Origin: Trinickia mobilis
GTDB taxonomy: Bacteria > Pseudomonadota > Gammaproteobacteria > Burkholderiales > Burkholderiaceae
Direction of reading: 5' to 3'
DNA: 64,000 bases
Assembly (NCBI RefSeq): GCF_017315705.1
Contig: NZ_JAFLRF010000001.1
Coordinates: forward strand, 1-64,000
The translations under genes were made by a program, and so were the position numbers. Positions 42,027 to 51,153 of the stretch are shown piece after piece (the first letter of the stretch is position 1; each line of letters starts with the position of its first letter). The notes under the pieces were generated by a model that ran no database searches, had not been told where the DNA came from, and saw only the letters and a list, made by a program, of their open reading frames with translations.

Positions 42027-42365
42027 ATGAAAAGATTCGCCATCGCCACAGCCCTGTCGATCCCCTTGCTCGTCGCCGGATGCGCCATGTTTCAGGGCAA
42101 CCCGGATTCCGGCGAGCCGGAAATCGATCATGCGACCGATCGCTCGGTCAACGATGTCGTCGAATGCCTGACGCAAGACGCCATCAAGCACGGCGTCAGC
42201 TTCAAATCGACGCCGATCCCGCAAGGCACGATGCTCGATTTCGGCGATTCGAACGTCGTCAAGGTCCGCAGCGACAACGGCCAGACGTCATATCGCTTCT
42301 ATTCCGGCCAGCGCCACATCTCGAACCTTTGGCTCGAAGGCGCGAGCAAGAGCTGCGCGCCGTGA
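42027..42365 (+). CDS. Small lipoprotein, function unknown
   Basis: 112 residues with a lipoprotein signal, MKRFAIATALSIPLLVAGCA, and lipidated cysteine at 19. The mature part (DRSVNDVVECLTQDAIKHGV, NVVKVRSDNGQTSYRFYSGQ) has two further cysteines. It resembles small Burkholderia lipoproteins of unknown role. The start follows CAGGAGCGCCGC. Confidence 0.8.
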   Translation: MKRFAIATALSIPLLVAGCAMFQGNPDSGEPEIDHATDRSVNDVVECLTQDAIKHGVSFKSTPIPQGTMLDFGDSNVVKVRSDNGQTSYRFYSGQRHISNLWLEGASKSCAP

Positions 42366-42504
42366 TCGGCTGGCGCGCCGCGGTGATGTAAACCGCTGTA
42401 AGGCGCTTTCGGTACGGTAAACCCTCGTTGGCCGGGCGTTTTAAGAATGGCTTAAGTCTTCTTCCGGATCATGCGCAGGCAGAATCAGCGATAGGAACCC
42501 GAGA

Positions 42505-42765
42505 ATGAACGAGCTGAACCGCCTGCCGGACCGCGCACCCGCGCCCGCCAAGCAACCGCACATCTTGCGGCGCCTCTTGAGCCACCATGAGCTGGCCACG
42601 CTGCTTCTATTGCTGCATTCCCCCATCGGCGTCAACGCGAAACCGGAAATTCCGATGCTGCAGGAAGCGGGGCTCGTCGAGATGGTGAGCGGCACGCATG
42701 ACGGCCCGCGCTTTCAGTTGACATCGCAAGGCAACGCGATTCTGCGCGGGCTCGGCGCCGTTTGA
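42505..42765 (+). CDS. Small winged-helix-like hypothetical protein
   Basis: 86 residues. LLSHHELATLLLLLHSP, KPEIPMLQEAGLVEMV and GPRFQLTSQGNAILRGLG follow the helix-turn-helix-wing pattern of short winged-helix proteins. No domain beyond that is present. A weak GAACCCGAGA precedes the ATG. A DNA-binding role is a guess. Confidence 0.7.
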   Translation: MNELNRLPDRAPAPAKQPHILRRLLSHHELATLLLLLHSPIGVNAKPEIPMLQEAGLVEMVSGTHDGPRFQLTSQGNAILRGLGAV

Positions 42766-42819
42766 GCGTCCGGGCGTTGCACGGGACATGCGTCGCAGCC
42801 TTCTATTCCCACCGCCCCG

Positions 42820-43911
42820 CTATTTGCAAAGCATCAGCAACTGCTCTTCCGACGAACACGCCGGCTTCGGCTTTTCCGCCGCCACGGGGCGCGGTTGCGG
42901 CCGTTGCGCGACGGCGGCCCGGCGCGCAAGGCACGCGCGCAAGTGGCGCTCCATCGGCGGGTAGTACTTCCAGCCCGAGCTGAGCGGCGGCAATTCGAGC
43001 TTCACTTCCTTCCACTTCGGATGCCCGTGCGCCTGCAGATCGTCGAAGTGCGTGCACAGCGAGTCGGCGAAACGGTCCAGATTGCCGACCGTGTCGCGCA
43101 AGCCATAGTCGTAAGTCACCAGATAGGCCTTGACGGTCCAGGTCGGCACGTCTTCCTTCAGCCAGTTCGGATAGCTGCTCTGGTGAATGACGTCCGTGAA
43201 ATACGTCTGCTTGCCGCGCACGGTTTCAGGCGCGTTCGGATCGAGCTTGAGGAACTTGATCTGCGAGAGCAGTTCCGGGTTCATGTCGGTGAACAGCTTC
43301 GCGGGCTGCCCGGCGACGACGATCGCCACATCGATCTGCTTGGCGATCAACTGCGCGAGCGAGTCCTCGTTGCTCAAGTGCGCGACATTCGCATCGTCGA
43401 TCGGACGGCCAAACATCAAGCGATAGAGCGTCGTGCCCGATTGAGCGGTGCCGCTGCCGATCAACCCGACGCTGATGGTCTTGCCCTTGATGTCCTGGAT
43501 GGAGTTCATCGGCGAATCGGCGCGTACGACGAAATAGATTTCCTCGTCGTAGAGCGGCATGATGAGCCGCAGCGGCCGGATGATCGTGCCGGCTTCGTCA
43601 TTGCCGGCGTCGGCCATGTCGACGAACGCCTGGTACACGTCCGATTGCACGAGCGCGAGCTTAACGCCCGGCTCATAGCGCATGCGCTGCACGTTCTCGG
43701 CCGATCCTTTCGAGGCCAGCACTTCGAGGTCGATGCCCGCGGGTGCGGCGACGTACTTGGCGAGGTCGGCGCCGATCTGGATGTAGGTTCCCCTTTCGGG
43801 CCCCGTGACTATCTTGTAGTGCGCCTCGGCGCGCGCCTGCCCCGCCGACGCCAGCGTTGCGATCAACGCGAACGCCACTGCCCCCAACCCCGCCGCTATC
43901 GTCCTGATCAT
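42820..43911 (-). CDS. TAXI-family TRAP transporter solute-binding protein (orphan)
   Basis: 363 residues. There is a signal peptide (AFALIATLASAGQARA), then the TAXI pattern: HYKIVTGPERGTYIQIGADL, LEVLASKGSAENVQRM, LALVQSDVYQAF, EIYFVVRADSPMNSIQDIKG and KTISVGLIGSGTAQSGTTLY. A Pro/Cys-rich C-terminal tail of about 50 residues extends beyond the usual length. No TRAP membrane component (DctQ/M or fused) lies nearby, so it acts with a distant transporter or as a sensor. Start at 43911; the frame opens eight codons earlier. Confidence 0.88.
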   Translation of the reverse strand: MIRTIAAGLGAVAFALIATLASAGQARAEAHYKIVTGPERGTYIQIGADLAKYVAAPAGIDLEVLASKGSAENVQRMRYEPGVKLALVQSDVYQAFVDMADAGNDEAGTIIRPLRLIMPLYDEEIYFVVRADSPMNSIQDIKGKTISVGLIGSGTAQSGTTLYRLMFGRPIDDANVAHLSNEDSLAQLIAKQIDVAIVVAGQPAKLFTDMNPELLSQIKFLKLDPNAPETVRGKQTYFTDVIHQSSYPNWLKEDVPTWTVKAYLVTYDYGLRDTVGNLDRFADSLCTHFDDLQAHGHPKWKEVKLELPPLSSGWKYYPPMERHLRACLARRAAVAQRPQPRPVAAEKPKPACSSEEQLLMLCK

Positions 43912-44065
43912 GGTGCACCTGTTGGTGTGGTTCAAGTTTCGTGCGCAGCACGCGCCCGACGTGCCGAGCCGCCCTCAATGTTGTGCGCCCGTAGAGCGCA
44001 CGCTCCTGATTTCTGTCTGACGCCGTCCTTGGCCGTGGCGGCCGCTGCGCCGATCGCGTGACGCG

Positions 44066-45352
44066 TCACGGACCATTCGGCTGATCGGGACCCGGGCCCG
44101 GCGGGGCCTTGCCCCAGCCCGATTCGCGGATCGAGCGCACAACCAGCGATTTCGCCTCGGCGCTGCCGGTGTCGGTCGTGAGCGCATCGCCCGCGTTGTG
44201 CCAGACACAGGCCCACGAGCCTTGTTGCGCGCAGCCGCGCGCCGCGCGCAGCGAGGCATCGCGCGCCTGCTCGCGCATCTGCAGTTCCTGTCGAATCCTC
44301 TGCGCGTCGGCGTTGTCCGGCTGCGCAGCGAGGACCTCGTTCAACGCCGCTCGTGCATCCGTCAGATCGTTCTTTTGCATGCTCGCCTGAATCGACTGAA
44401 GATCGCGCGGGACGGCCTTGCCGCGATGATCGGCGGACTCGGGTGCCGCAGTGGCCACCGTGGCTTGGGCCGGTGCTGGGGTCGCCGCTTGGGCGGGCGC
44501 CTTTGCCGGCGCCGGTGCGGGCGCAGGTGCCGCTGTTTGCGCGCGCGGGATCGACGGCGGCAGCAGCGGCGGCAGTTCAGCTTGCTGCGCCGCGCCTGCC
44601 TTCGCCTGAGCTTGCTTTTTTGCCTGGGCTTGAGCTTGAGCCTGCGCCTGGAGCTTTGCCTGCGCTTGGGCCTTAGCCTGGGCTTGTGCTTGCAGCTTCG
44701 CCTGCGCTTGAGCTTGCAGCTTCGCTTGAGCTTGCGCGGCCTGGAGCTGGGCTTGTTCTTGCGCCGCCTGCGCGCTGCGTGACGACGCCGCACGCGAAGC
44801 AGCGTTGTGCTGCTCGAGCGCCGCGGCGGGAGGGGCAGCCTGCGCCGAGCGCGAAGGTGCGGCAAGCGCCGCCGCGCTCGCCGGAGTTGGATGCGCCAAG
44901 CCTGGCATGACCGAACCGACTGCCGTGCGCGACATCATCTCTTCGACGCGCGTGGCCTGATTGTCGAACTGACGCAGCAGCACGAAGCCGCCGAACAGCA
45001 CCGCGAACGCGACGAGCGTCAACCCGGCGCCGCGGCTCAAGCCCCAATGCCGCGCACCGTCGGGCAACGCCGACGAGGGCGCGCCTGCCGACAGGCTGCC
45101 ACCGCCGGCCGAAGCGAACAGCGGCATGGGCCGCGGCGGCCCCGCCAGCTCGACGCGCGGCAACTCGGCAGCGGAGGATTTCGACGCAGCGGTTGTAGAA
45201 TTCGCGGAAGCGCCTGCTGCCGAGTCCGCTCCTAGCGCGACCCGCGCACTCGCACCGCAATGAGGACAGAAGGAAATCGGCTCGGACAGCCAACCGCCGC
45301 AGCGTCGGCACGCCACTGGGAAGGCCGGATCAGGAGTGGTTTGGCTAGACAT
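44066..45352 (-). CDS. Zinc-ribbon membrane protein with Ala/Gln/Lys repeat region and TPR-like tail
   Basis: 428 residues in four parts. An N-terminal zinc ribbon has Cys15, Cys18, Cys29 and Cys32 (CRRCGGW, CPHCGAS). A single membrane segment lies near 108-125 (GLTLVAFAVLFGGFVLL). A low-complexity AQAQAKLQAQAQAK region of about 60 residues is probably a coiled coil, followed by a Pro/Ala linker. A C-terminal TPR-like domain (DLTDARAALNEVLAAQPDNA) contains a Cys pair. The zinc ribbon would face the cytoplasm and the tail the periplasm. I do not know a named family. Confidence 0.75.
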   Translation of the reverse strand: MSSQTTPDPAFPVACRRCGGWLSEPISFCPHCGASARVALGADSAAGASANSTTAASKSSAAELPRVELAGPPRPMPLFASAGGGSLSAGAPSSALPDGARHWGLSRGAGLTLVAFAVLFGGFVLLRQFDNQATRVEEMMSRTAVGSVMPGLAHPTPASAAALAAPSRSAQAAPPAAALEQHNAASRAASSRSAQAAQEQAQLQAAQAQAKLQAQAQAKLQAQAQAKAQAQAKLQAQAQAQAQAKKQAQAKAGAAQQAELPPLLPPSIPRAQTAAPAPAPAPAKAPAQAATPAPAQATVATAAPESADHRGKAVPRDLQSIQASMQKNDLTDARAALNEVLAAQPDNADAQRIRQELQMREQARDASLRAARGCAQQGSWACVWHNAGDALTTDTGSAEAKSLVVRSIRESGWGKAPPGPGPDQPNGP

Positions 45353-45665
45353 CGCCGGACCCTTGGATGAATACGCGATGGGTTTTTAGAATCCGAATCG
45401 CGGCTGCTGCGCTTAAAAGGCCTTACGCTGTCAACGCGCTTCTCCGTCGAAAAGAAGACGACGAAAGGGGTCACGAGTTTTTAATCAATATGTGTCACTT
45501 GGGGGCGCGCGTCAAGCAATGCAGCTGGCTTGCGACTAGCATCGATCCGCCATAAATACAGTGCTTTTTCGCATCTTTATTCGTATTCCTCTATTATTAT
45601 TACGGCTTGCTTTTTCATTTCATCAATTCGGTTTACCGCGCAAAGCAAAGATAGGAAGACATTCG
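45353..45665. other. AT-rich divergent intergenic region
   Basis: 313 bp between the zinc-ribbon gene and the SDR gene. DNA from about 45540 to 45660 is strikingly AT-rich for this genome (CTATTATTATTACGG at 45591). No gene is convincing; it probably holds both promoters. Confidence 0.5.
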
Positions 45666-46427
45666 ATGAACGCAACCTCAAGAAAAGTCGCCTTGGTGAC
45701 GGGCGCGAGCCATGGCATCGGACGCGCCGTCGCGCTCAAGCTGCTGTCCCACGGGTACCGCGTCGTGCTCGCGGCGCGCAATGAGGCGGCGCTCGACGCG
45801 CTCGCCGACGCCGCGCAGACGCGCGGCGAGGACGCGCTGGCGGTAGCCGCCGACATCACCGATGCGTCGAGCGTGGCCGCGCTGTTCGAAGCGACGCGGC
45901 AACGCTATGGGCGGCTCGATCTGCTGTTCAACAACGCGGGCCGCAGCGCGCCGCCCGTCGAAATCGACCAGCTCAGCGTGGACGACTGGCGCGCAGTGGT
46001 CGACACGAACCTGACCGGCGCATTCCTCTGCACGCGCGAGGCCTTCGCGATGATGAAGTCGCAAACGCCGCGCGGCGGCCGCATCATCAACAACGGTTCG
46101 ATCTCGGCGCATGCGCCCCGCCCGTTCAGCATCGCCTACACGGCCACCAAGCACGCGATCACCGGCTTGACCAAATCGACGTCGCTCGATGGCCGCAGGT
46201 ACGACATCGTCTGCGGTCAGATCGACATCGGCAACGCGGCCACCGAGATGACGGAACGCATGGCCAAGGGCGTGCCGCAGGCGAATGGGGCACTCGCGCC
46301 CGAGCCGACGATGAACGTCGAACACGTCGCCGATGCGGTGCTGCACATGGCGGAGCTGCCGCTCGAAGCGAACGTGCAGTTCATGACGATCATGGCAAGC
46401 AAGATGCCGTTCGTCGGACGTGGCTGA
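45666..46427 (+). CDS. Short-chain dehydrogenase/reductase
   Basis: 253 residues of classical SDR: cofactor motif [45 protein letters not shown], catalytic serine in [10 protein letters not shown] and the YxxxK pair in [15 protein letters not shown]. The arginine at the end of AARN suggests NADP. It overlaps no partner; the start at 45666 has only a weak site. Its end lies 6 bp from the end of the convergent PAS-AraC gene. Substrate unknown. Confidence 0.9.
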   Translation: MNATSRKVALVTGASHGIGRAVALKLLSHGYRVVLAARNEAALDALADAAQTRGEDALAVAADITDASSVAALFEATRQRYGRLDLLFNNAGRSAPPVEIDQLSVDDWRAVVDTNLTGAFLCTREAFAMMKSQTPRGGRIINNGSISAHAPRPFSIAYTATKHAITGLTKSTSLDGRRYDIVCGQIDIGNAATEMTERMAKGVPQANGALAPEPTMNVEHVADAVLHMAELPLEANVQFMTIMASKMPFVGRG

Positions 46428-46433
46428 ACGCGG

Positions 46434-47222
46434 TCAGCGCGATGCGCCGTTGAGCAGCATCCGGTACTCGGTCGGCGTGAGCCCGACCGTCGCCTTGAAT
46501 TGCCGCGTGAAGGCGCTGTGATCGGTGTAGCCGCAAAGCGCGGCGACGTCGGTCACTTTGTCGTTCGAGACGAGCAGCGCCGTGGCGGCATCGAGCCGCG
46601 TCTTCAGCAGCACTTGGCGCGGCGTCAGGTGAAACACCTTGTGAAAGTAGCGCTCCAGTTGCGCCACCGACATATCCGCCATCTCTGCCAGATGCTTCAG
46701 GTTGAGCGGCTGCACGTAGTTGTCCTGGATGTACTGCACGACCGCCGCGAGGCGGCTGTAGGCCGGATGCGTGCTTTCGTCGGCCTTGAGATCGCGCGAG
46801 ATGCCGGTCAGGCCGACCACGCTGCCCGCCGTATTGCGCAGCGGCACCTTGGTCGTCAGGCACCAGCCCGGCTGCCGGCCCGGATAGAGGTGCAGTTCGA
46901 GCTGGTCGAGCATCGGGTTGCCCGCGCCGACGATCGCCATGTCCTGCGCCGTGTAGACGCGGCCAAAGCGCCGCGGGAACACGTCTTCCGCGGTCTTGCC
47001 GAGCAGCTCGCTCTTTTCCTTGCAGCCGCAGCGCCGCGCGAGCGTGCGGTTCACGAGCGCGTAGCGCGCTTCGCGGTCCTTCACGAAGAAGACGACGTCA
47101 GGCAGCGCGTCGAACACCGGTTCGAGCATCGCGAAGTGCGTGAGCATGTCGGCAAGCGCTGCCGCAGCGGGCACGGGCGGCAGATCGAGAGAAGCGTTCG
47201 GCGCTGAAGCCTGCGTGTTCAT
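46434..47222 (-). CDS. PAS-domain AraC-family regulator of hydroxyproline genes (inferred)
   Basis: 262 residues. A PAS domain (PDVVFFVKDREARYALVNRT, LLGKTAEDVFP, VGLTGISRDL) covers about 30-150. The AraC HTH pair follows (HLAEMADMSVAQLERYFHKV, VAALCGYTDHSAFTRQFKA, GLTPTEYR). It is the last gene after the hydroxyproline catabolic genes on the same strand, 49 bp behind the alpha subunit, so local autoregulated control is likely. The ATG at 47222 replaces a longer frame with a Thr-rich, unlikely N-terminus. Confidence 0.9.
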   Translation of the reverse strand: MNTQASAPNASLDLPPVPAAAALADMLTHFAMLEPVFDALPDVVFFVKDREARYALVNRTLARRCGCKEKSELLGKTAEDVFPRRFGRVYTAQDMAIVGAGNPMLDQLELHLYPGRQPGWCLTTKVPLRNTAGSVVGLTGISRDLKADESTHPAYSRLAAVVQYIQDNYVQPLNLKHLAEMADMSVAQLERYFHKVFHLTPRQVLLKTRLDAATALLVSNDKVTDVAALCGYTDHSAFTRQFKATVGLTPTEYRMLLNGASR

Positions 47223-47271
47223 GGTCGGGTGGTGTCTCGCAGCGACGGCCAAGTCGGGAACGTGCGATCGA

Positions 47272-48612
47272 TTATAGGTCCGCGCGATCGTCGTCCGCGT
47301 CGTCCGCGTCGTCACGTGCGGCCGCGATCAGCGTCGCGATCTTCGCGGGACTGAACGGCGGGCGCGGCGGCGCAGCATCCCAGCCTTGGGCGCCGCCGCC
47401 ATGCTCGGCCCGGCCTGCGGCGGCCCCGCCGAAGGCCGTCTGCGCCGCCGTGCCGCAAATGCGGCCAAGGCACGCGCCCATGCCGCAGCGCGTGTGCAGC
47501 TTCGCGTCGCGCCACGTCGCATGGGCAGCCGCTTCGCCGAACGTGACGTCCTCGCAACGGCACAAGAGCGTGTCGGCAGGCGGCCGCGCGCAGGCAGCGG
47601 CGCCGAGCGCAAAGGCCCGCTCGACGCGGCCCGCAAAGCGCGTCCAACGCTCGCGGGACCGCCAAAGCGCGGACGGAATTCCCGCGCCGCTCGCGGCAAG
47701 CCCCGCGAGTTCGCCCTCGATGCGCGCAAGCTCCATCCCGCCGATGCCCGTGCATTCGCCCGCCGCGAACACGCCCGCAACCGTTGTGCGCTGCACCTCG
47801 TCGACGGCTATCGCACCGTCCGCCAGTTTGCAGCCGAGCGCCTGCGCCAACGTCACGTTCGGCACGAGGCCGTAGCCGCACGCAACGCGGTCGCAAGCGA
47901 GCGTGACGTCGCGCGCGCCGCGCCGGACGACGACCTCCTCGACACGTCCCGTGCCGCGCGCTTCGCGAACGACGCCGCCGGTCCAATACCGCAGGCCGGC
48001 GAACCCGCGCGTCAGATGCGCAGCCTGCCAGAGCTTCGACGGCGTCGCCGCGAGCGCCAGGCCAAAGCGCGCCACTGCGGTTGCGCTCGCCTGTTCGACA
48101 ACCGCGAGCGCCTGCGCGCCGGCCTCGCGCGCGGTCGCAAGCGCAGCCATCAGCAAGGGTCCGCTGCCCGCGATCACGATGCGCTCGCCCCGCACCGGCA
48201 AGCCGCCTTTGATGAGCGCCTGCAAGCCGCCGGCGCCCGTCACGCCGGGCAGCGTCCAGCCGGGAAACGGCAGCAGACGCTCGCGGGCGCCGGTCGCGAC
48301 GATCAGGCGATCGTACGAAAGCGCGACGCCGCCCTTCTCTGACGATTCGATCAGCAATCCCTTGGCGGGCAACAGCGCGATCACGCGCGTGGAAGGCCAT
48401 GACGTGACATTCGAGCAAGCGGCGAGCGACGTGAGCGCATCGCGCAAAGGCGCCGCCTCGCCGCGATTGGGCCCTTGCCGCCAGACCTGGCCGCCCGCGC
48501 GCGGATTGTCGTCGAGCACCGCGATGCGTGCGCCGCTTGCCGCGGCTGAGCGTGCGGCGCTCAACCCGGCCGGCCCCGCGCCGACGACCACGATGTCGTA
48601 GTGCAAGGTCAT
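47272..48612 (-). CDS. D-hydroxyproline dehydrogenase-type FAD/NAD(P) oxidoreductase subunit (HcnB-like)
   Basis: 446 residues. FAD motif DIVVVGAGPAGLSAARSAAA, ATGARERLLPFPGWTLPGV, a second dinucleotide motif IVIAGSGPLLMAALATAREA, GVFAAGECTGIGG, and a C-terminal BFD-like cysteine cluster (LLCRCEDVTFGEA, CGMGACLGRICG). It is the HcnB-type subunit of a heterotrimer with the next two genes. The trimer oxidises cis-4-hydroxy-D-proline to a pyrroline. Its ATG (48612) overlaps the stop of the 2Fe-2S gene. Confidence 0.87.
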   Translation of the reverse strand: MTLHYDIVVVGAGPAGLSAARSAAASGARIAVLDDNPRAGGQVWRQGPNRGEAAPLRDALTSLAACSNVTSWPSTRVIALLPAKGLLIESSEKGGVALSYDRLIVATGARERLLPFPGWTLPGVTGAGGLQALIKGGLPVRGERIVIAGSGPLLMAALATAREAGAQALAVVEQASATAVARFGLALAATPSKLWQAAHLTRGFAGLRYWTGGVVREARGTGRVEEVVVRRGARDVTLACDRVACGYGLVPNVTLAQALGCKLADGAIAVDEVQRTTVAGVFAAGECTGIGGMELARIEGELAGLAASGAGIPSALWRSRERWTRFAGRVERAFALGAAACARPPADTLLCRCEDVTFGEAAAHATWRDAKLHTRCGMGACLGRICGTAAQTAFGGAAAGRAEHGGGAQGWDAAPPRPPFSPAKIATLIAAARDDADDADDDRADL

Positions 48613-48878
48613 TTCGGGGCGTCCGTTTCGACCGTCATGCCGTCGCGGCAAACGGTCTGGCACGCGAGAACATGCGCGCAGCCGTCGACCGTCACCCTGC
48701 ACTCCTGGCACACGCCCATGCCGCACAGCATCGCGCGCGGCTCGCCCGTCACCGACAGCCGGCCGCCGCGCATGCCGCCCGCCAGCGCGAGCGCGGCGGC
48801 AACGGTCGTGTAGGCGGGCACCTGCAGCGCTTGTCCGTCGACCGTTACCGCGACGGGTTCGCGATTCGCCTCACGCAT
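48609..48878 (-). CDS. (2Fe-2S)-binding subunit of the hydroxyproline dehydrogenase (HcnA-like)
   Basis: 89 residues of plant-type ferredoxin pattern: GEPRAMLCGMGVCQECRVTV and VLACQTVCRDGM supply the cluster cysteines. It is the electron-transfer subunit between the two flavoproteins. It overlaps the upstream FAD gene by 8 bp and the downstream one by 4 bp, giving tight coupling. Confidence 0.9.
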   Translation of the reverse strand: MREANREPVAVTVDGQALQVPAYTTVAAALALAGGMRGGRLSVTGEPRAMLCGMGVCQECRVTVDGCAHVLACQTVCRDGMTVETDAPK

Positions 48879-50010
48879 GGCACGCTCCCGCCATCGATCC
48901 GACTGAAAAGCGCCCCGGAAGATACGGCTCGATGGGAATGGCGGATTCGGTCCCGGCGATCTGCGCCGCGAGCAGCTTCGCCGTCGCGAGCGAGGTCGTC
49001 ACGCCGAGGCCCTCGTGCCCGGTCGCGAGCCACACGCCGGGGGCAGCCGCGCCGGCCGGACCGACGAGCGGCAGACCGTCGGGAGTCGCCGCGCGAAAAC
49101 CGGTCCACGCGCGCAGGCCGTTCAATTGCGGCAGCATCGGCAGATAGCGCGCCGCGCGCTTGAGCATGCGCGCGAGCACGGGCATTTCCACGGCGGGATC
49201 GACGGCATCGAACTGGCGCGACGAGCCGATCAGCAATTGGCCGGTGGGGCGCGGCTGCGCGTTGAATGCGACCGACGTGCCCGCCGCGTGATGCGCGCTC
49301 TTGATATAGCCGAGTTCGAGCAACTGATGCCGGATGAAGCCCGGATAGCGATCGGTGATCAGCAGGTGGCCTTTTTTCGGCTGCATCGGCAACGACGGCA
49401 CGAGAGGCTGCGCGCCGAGGCCGTTCGCCAGCACGATATGCGCGCCGTTCACGCGCCCGCCGTCGGCCAGCGTCGCGTGTGTCGCATCGACCGCGCGCAC
49501 CTCGCTCGCCGGACGCACACGTATGCGCGCGGCGCCCGGTGATTGCGCGAGCAACCATTGCGCGGCGGCCGGCGCATAGACGATGCTGTCGTGCTCGACC
49601 AGCAAGCCGCCCGCCATCGAAGGCGCGAGCGCCGGCTCGCAAGCGCGCAGCGCGCCGGCGTCGAGCCATTGCGCCGCCACGTGCTGTGCGGCAAGCGCAG
49701 CGTGCATGGCGCGGGCGGCATCCCACTCCGCTTCGCCGGCCGCCACCCACAGCGTGCCGCAGCGAGAGAACGCATCGCGCGCGCGCAATTGCGGAGCCAG
49801 CTCGAGCCACAAGTCGCGCGAATAGCGGGACAGCGCCAGCTCGGCGGGCGAATCGTTCATCACGACCAGATGGCCCATGCCCGCCGCCGTCGCGCCGCCG
49901 CCGATGCCTCGCGCGTCGAGCACGTCCACGGTCATGCCGCGCGCGGCCAGTTCCGCCGCGCAGGCCGCGCCGACAATCCCGGCCCCGACGATCACCACAT
50001 CGGCCGTCAT
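48871..50010 (-). CDS. D-hydroxyproline dehydrogenase FAD subunit (DAO family, HcnC-like)
   Basis: 379 residues. [40 protein letters not shown], a DAO-type substrate domain, [20 protein letters not shown], and a C-terminal [20 protein letters not shown]. It is the substrate-oxidising subunit of the three-part enzyme. Its ATG (50010) overlaps the stop of the epimerase gene, matching the epimerase-dehydrogenase pathway order. Confidence 0.88.
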   Translation of the reverse strand: MTADVVIVGAGIVGAACAAELAARGMTVDVLDARGIGGGATAAGMGHLVVMNDSPAELALSRYSRDLWLELAPQLRARDAFSRCGTLWVAAGEAEWDAARAMHAALAAQHVAAQWLDAGALRACEPALAPSMAGGLLVEHDSIVYAPAAAQWLLAQSPGAARIRVRPASEVRAVDATHATLADGGRVNGAHIVLANGLGAQPLVPSLPMQPKKGHLLITDRYPGFIRHQLLELGYIKSAHHAAGTSVAFNAQPRPTGQLLIGSSRQFDAVDPAVEMPVLARMLKRAARYLPMLPQLNGLRAWTGFRAATPDGLPLVGPAGAAAPGVWLATGHEGLGVTTSLATAKLLAAQIAGTESAIPIEPYLPGRFSVGSMAGACHA

Positions 50011-50954
50011 GCGGTGCGAATGCCCCAAGCAAACGGATCCTGCGCATCGAAGCACAAGCGCCCTTCAGCCATGATGTGCGCGTGGCCGGTGATGGCCGGC
50101 ACGATCGTGCCGGCTCGATCGCTCGCGACATAGCGCGCCTCGAACACGCTGCCGATGATGCTCTCCTGCCGCCACGCGGCGCCCGGCGCGAGCGTGCCGT
50201 CGGCGGCGAGGCACGCGAGCTTCGCGCTCGTGCCGGTGCCGCACGGCGAGCGGTCGTAGGCGTTGCCGGGGCACAGCACGAAGCTGCGGCTGTCGATGCC
50301 TTCGCGCGAGCCCGGCCCGAACAGTTCGATATGGTCGATCAGCGCGCCGCCGGCACCGGTGATGTTTTGTGCGATCAACGCATCGCGCACTGCCGACGTC
50401 AACACCGTCAGCTCCGCGATGTTCGCGGGCACCAGCATGCGGCCGTGCTCGGAGACGAGGAAAAACCAATTGCCGCCCCACGCGATATCGCCGGTCAGCG
50501 GCCCATGCCCCGGCACGTCGACCGTGACCGCCTGCCGATAGCGATACGCCGGCACGTTCTCGACCGAGACGCTACGATCGTCATTGAGCGTCGCCTCGAC
50601 GACGCCGACCGGCGTTTCGATCCGATGGCGGCCGGGCGCGATCCGCCCCAGGTACGCAAGCGAGACGACAAGCCCGATCGTGCCGTGCCCGCACATGCCG
50701 AGGTAGCCGACGTTGTTGAAGTAGATGACGCCCGCGGCACAAGTCGGATCGTGCGGCTCGCACAAGAGCGCGCCGACGATCACATCGGACCCGCGCGGCT
50801 CGGTCACGATGCCCGCGCGCCAATCGTCGAAGCGCTCGCGCAGGATTTGAAGCCGCTCGGCGAGCGGGCCGCGGCCGAGATCGGGGCCGCCGGACACAAC
50901 CAGGCGGGTGGGCTCGCCGCCGGTGTGCGAGTCGATGATGTTGACGGTTTTCAT
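50007..50954 (-). CDS. 4-hydroxyproline 2-epimerase (proline racemase family)
   Basis: 315 residues. It opens [20 protein letters not shown]. The first catalytic cysteine is in [17 protein letters not shown]-like sequence ([19 protein letters not shown]) and the second in [17 protein letters not shown]. Both cysteines mark an epimerase rather than the dehydratase branch. It converts trans-4-hydroxy-L-proline to cis-4-hydroxy-D-proline. The start at 50954 excludes 36 upstream codons with no family resemblance. First gene of the minus-strand operon; compare the decayed relative at 21340-21954. Confidence 0.92.
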   Translation of the reverse strand: MKTVNIIDSHTGGEPTRLVVSGGPDLGRGPLAERLQILRERFDDWRAGIVTEPRGSDVIVGALLCEPHDPTCAAGVIYFNNVGYLGMCGHGTIGLVVSLAYLGRIAPGRHRIETPVGVVEATLNDDRSVSVENVPAYRYRQAVTVDVPGHGPLTGDIAWGGNWFFLVSEHGRMLVPANIAELTVLTSAVRDALIAQNITGAGGALIDHIELFGPGSREGIDSRSFVLCPGNAYDRSPCGTGTSAKLACLAADGTLAPGAAWRQESIIGSVFEARYVASDRAGTIVPAITGHAHIMAEGRLCFDAQDPFAWGIRTA

Positions 50955-51012
50955 AGGGGCAATGGTAGGAATGCGCACACGCGCCGTCTTGGCGGCGTTG
51001 CGCGTGCGACGT

Positions 51013-51060
51013 GACGATTTCAGCACATGTCCCGATGCCTTTCGCTGTGCCGAAATCGTC
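51013..51060. promoter_or_regulatory. Long inverted repeat between divergent hydroxyproline genes
   Basis: GACGATTTCAGCAC (51013-51026) and GTGCCGAAATCGTC (51047-51060) are inverted with one mismatch in 14, separated by 20 bp. It lies between the epimerase and the DapA-like gene and is a likely operator for coordinated control, perhaps by the PAS-AraC protein. Confidence 0.6.
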
Positions 51061-51153
51061 ATCAGGCACGCGCGAATGACGCAAGACGGCGCAATTTCCG
51101 ATGCTTACACTGCGCTTCAAATCCCACTCGAGACTGACATCAGGAGAGACGAC

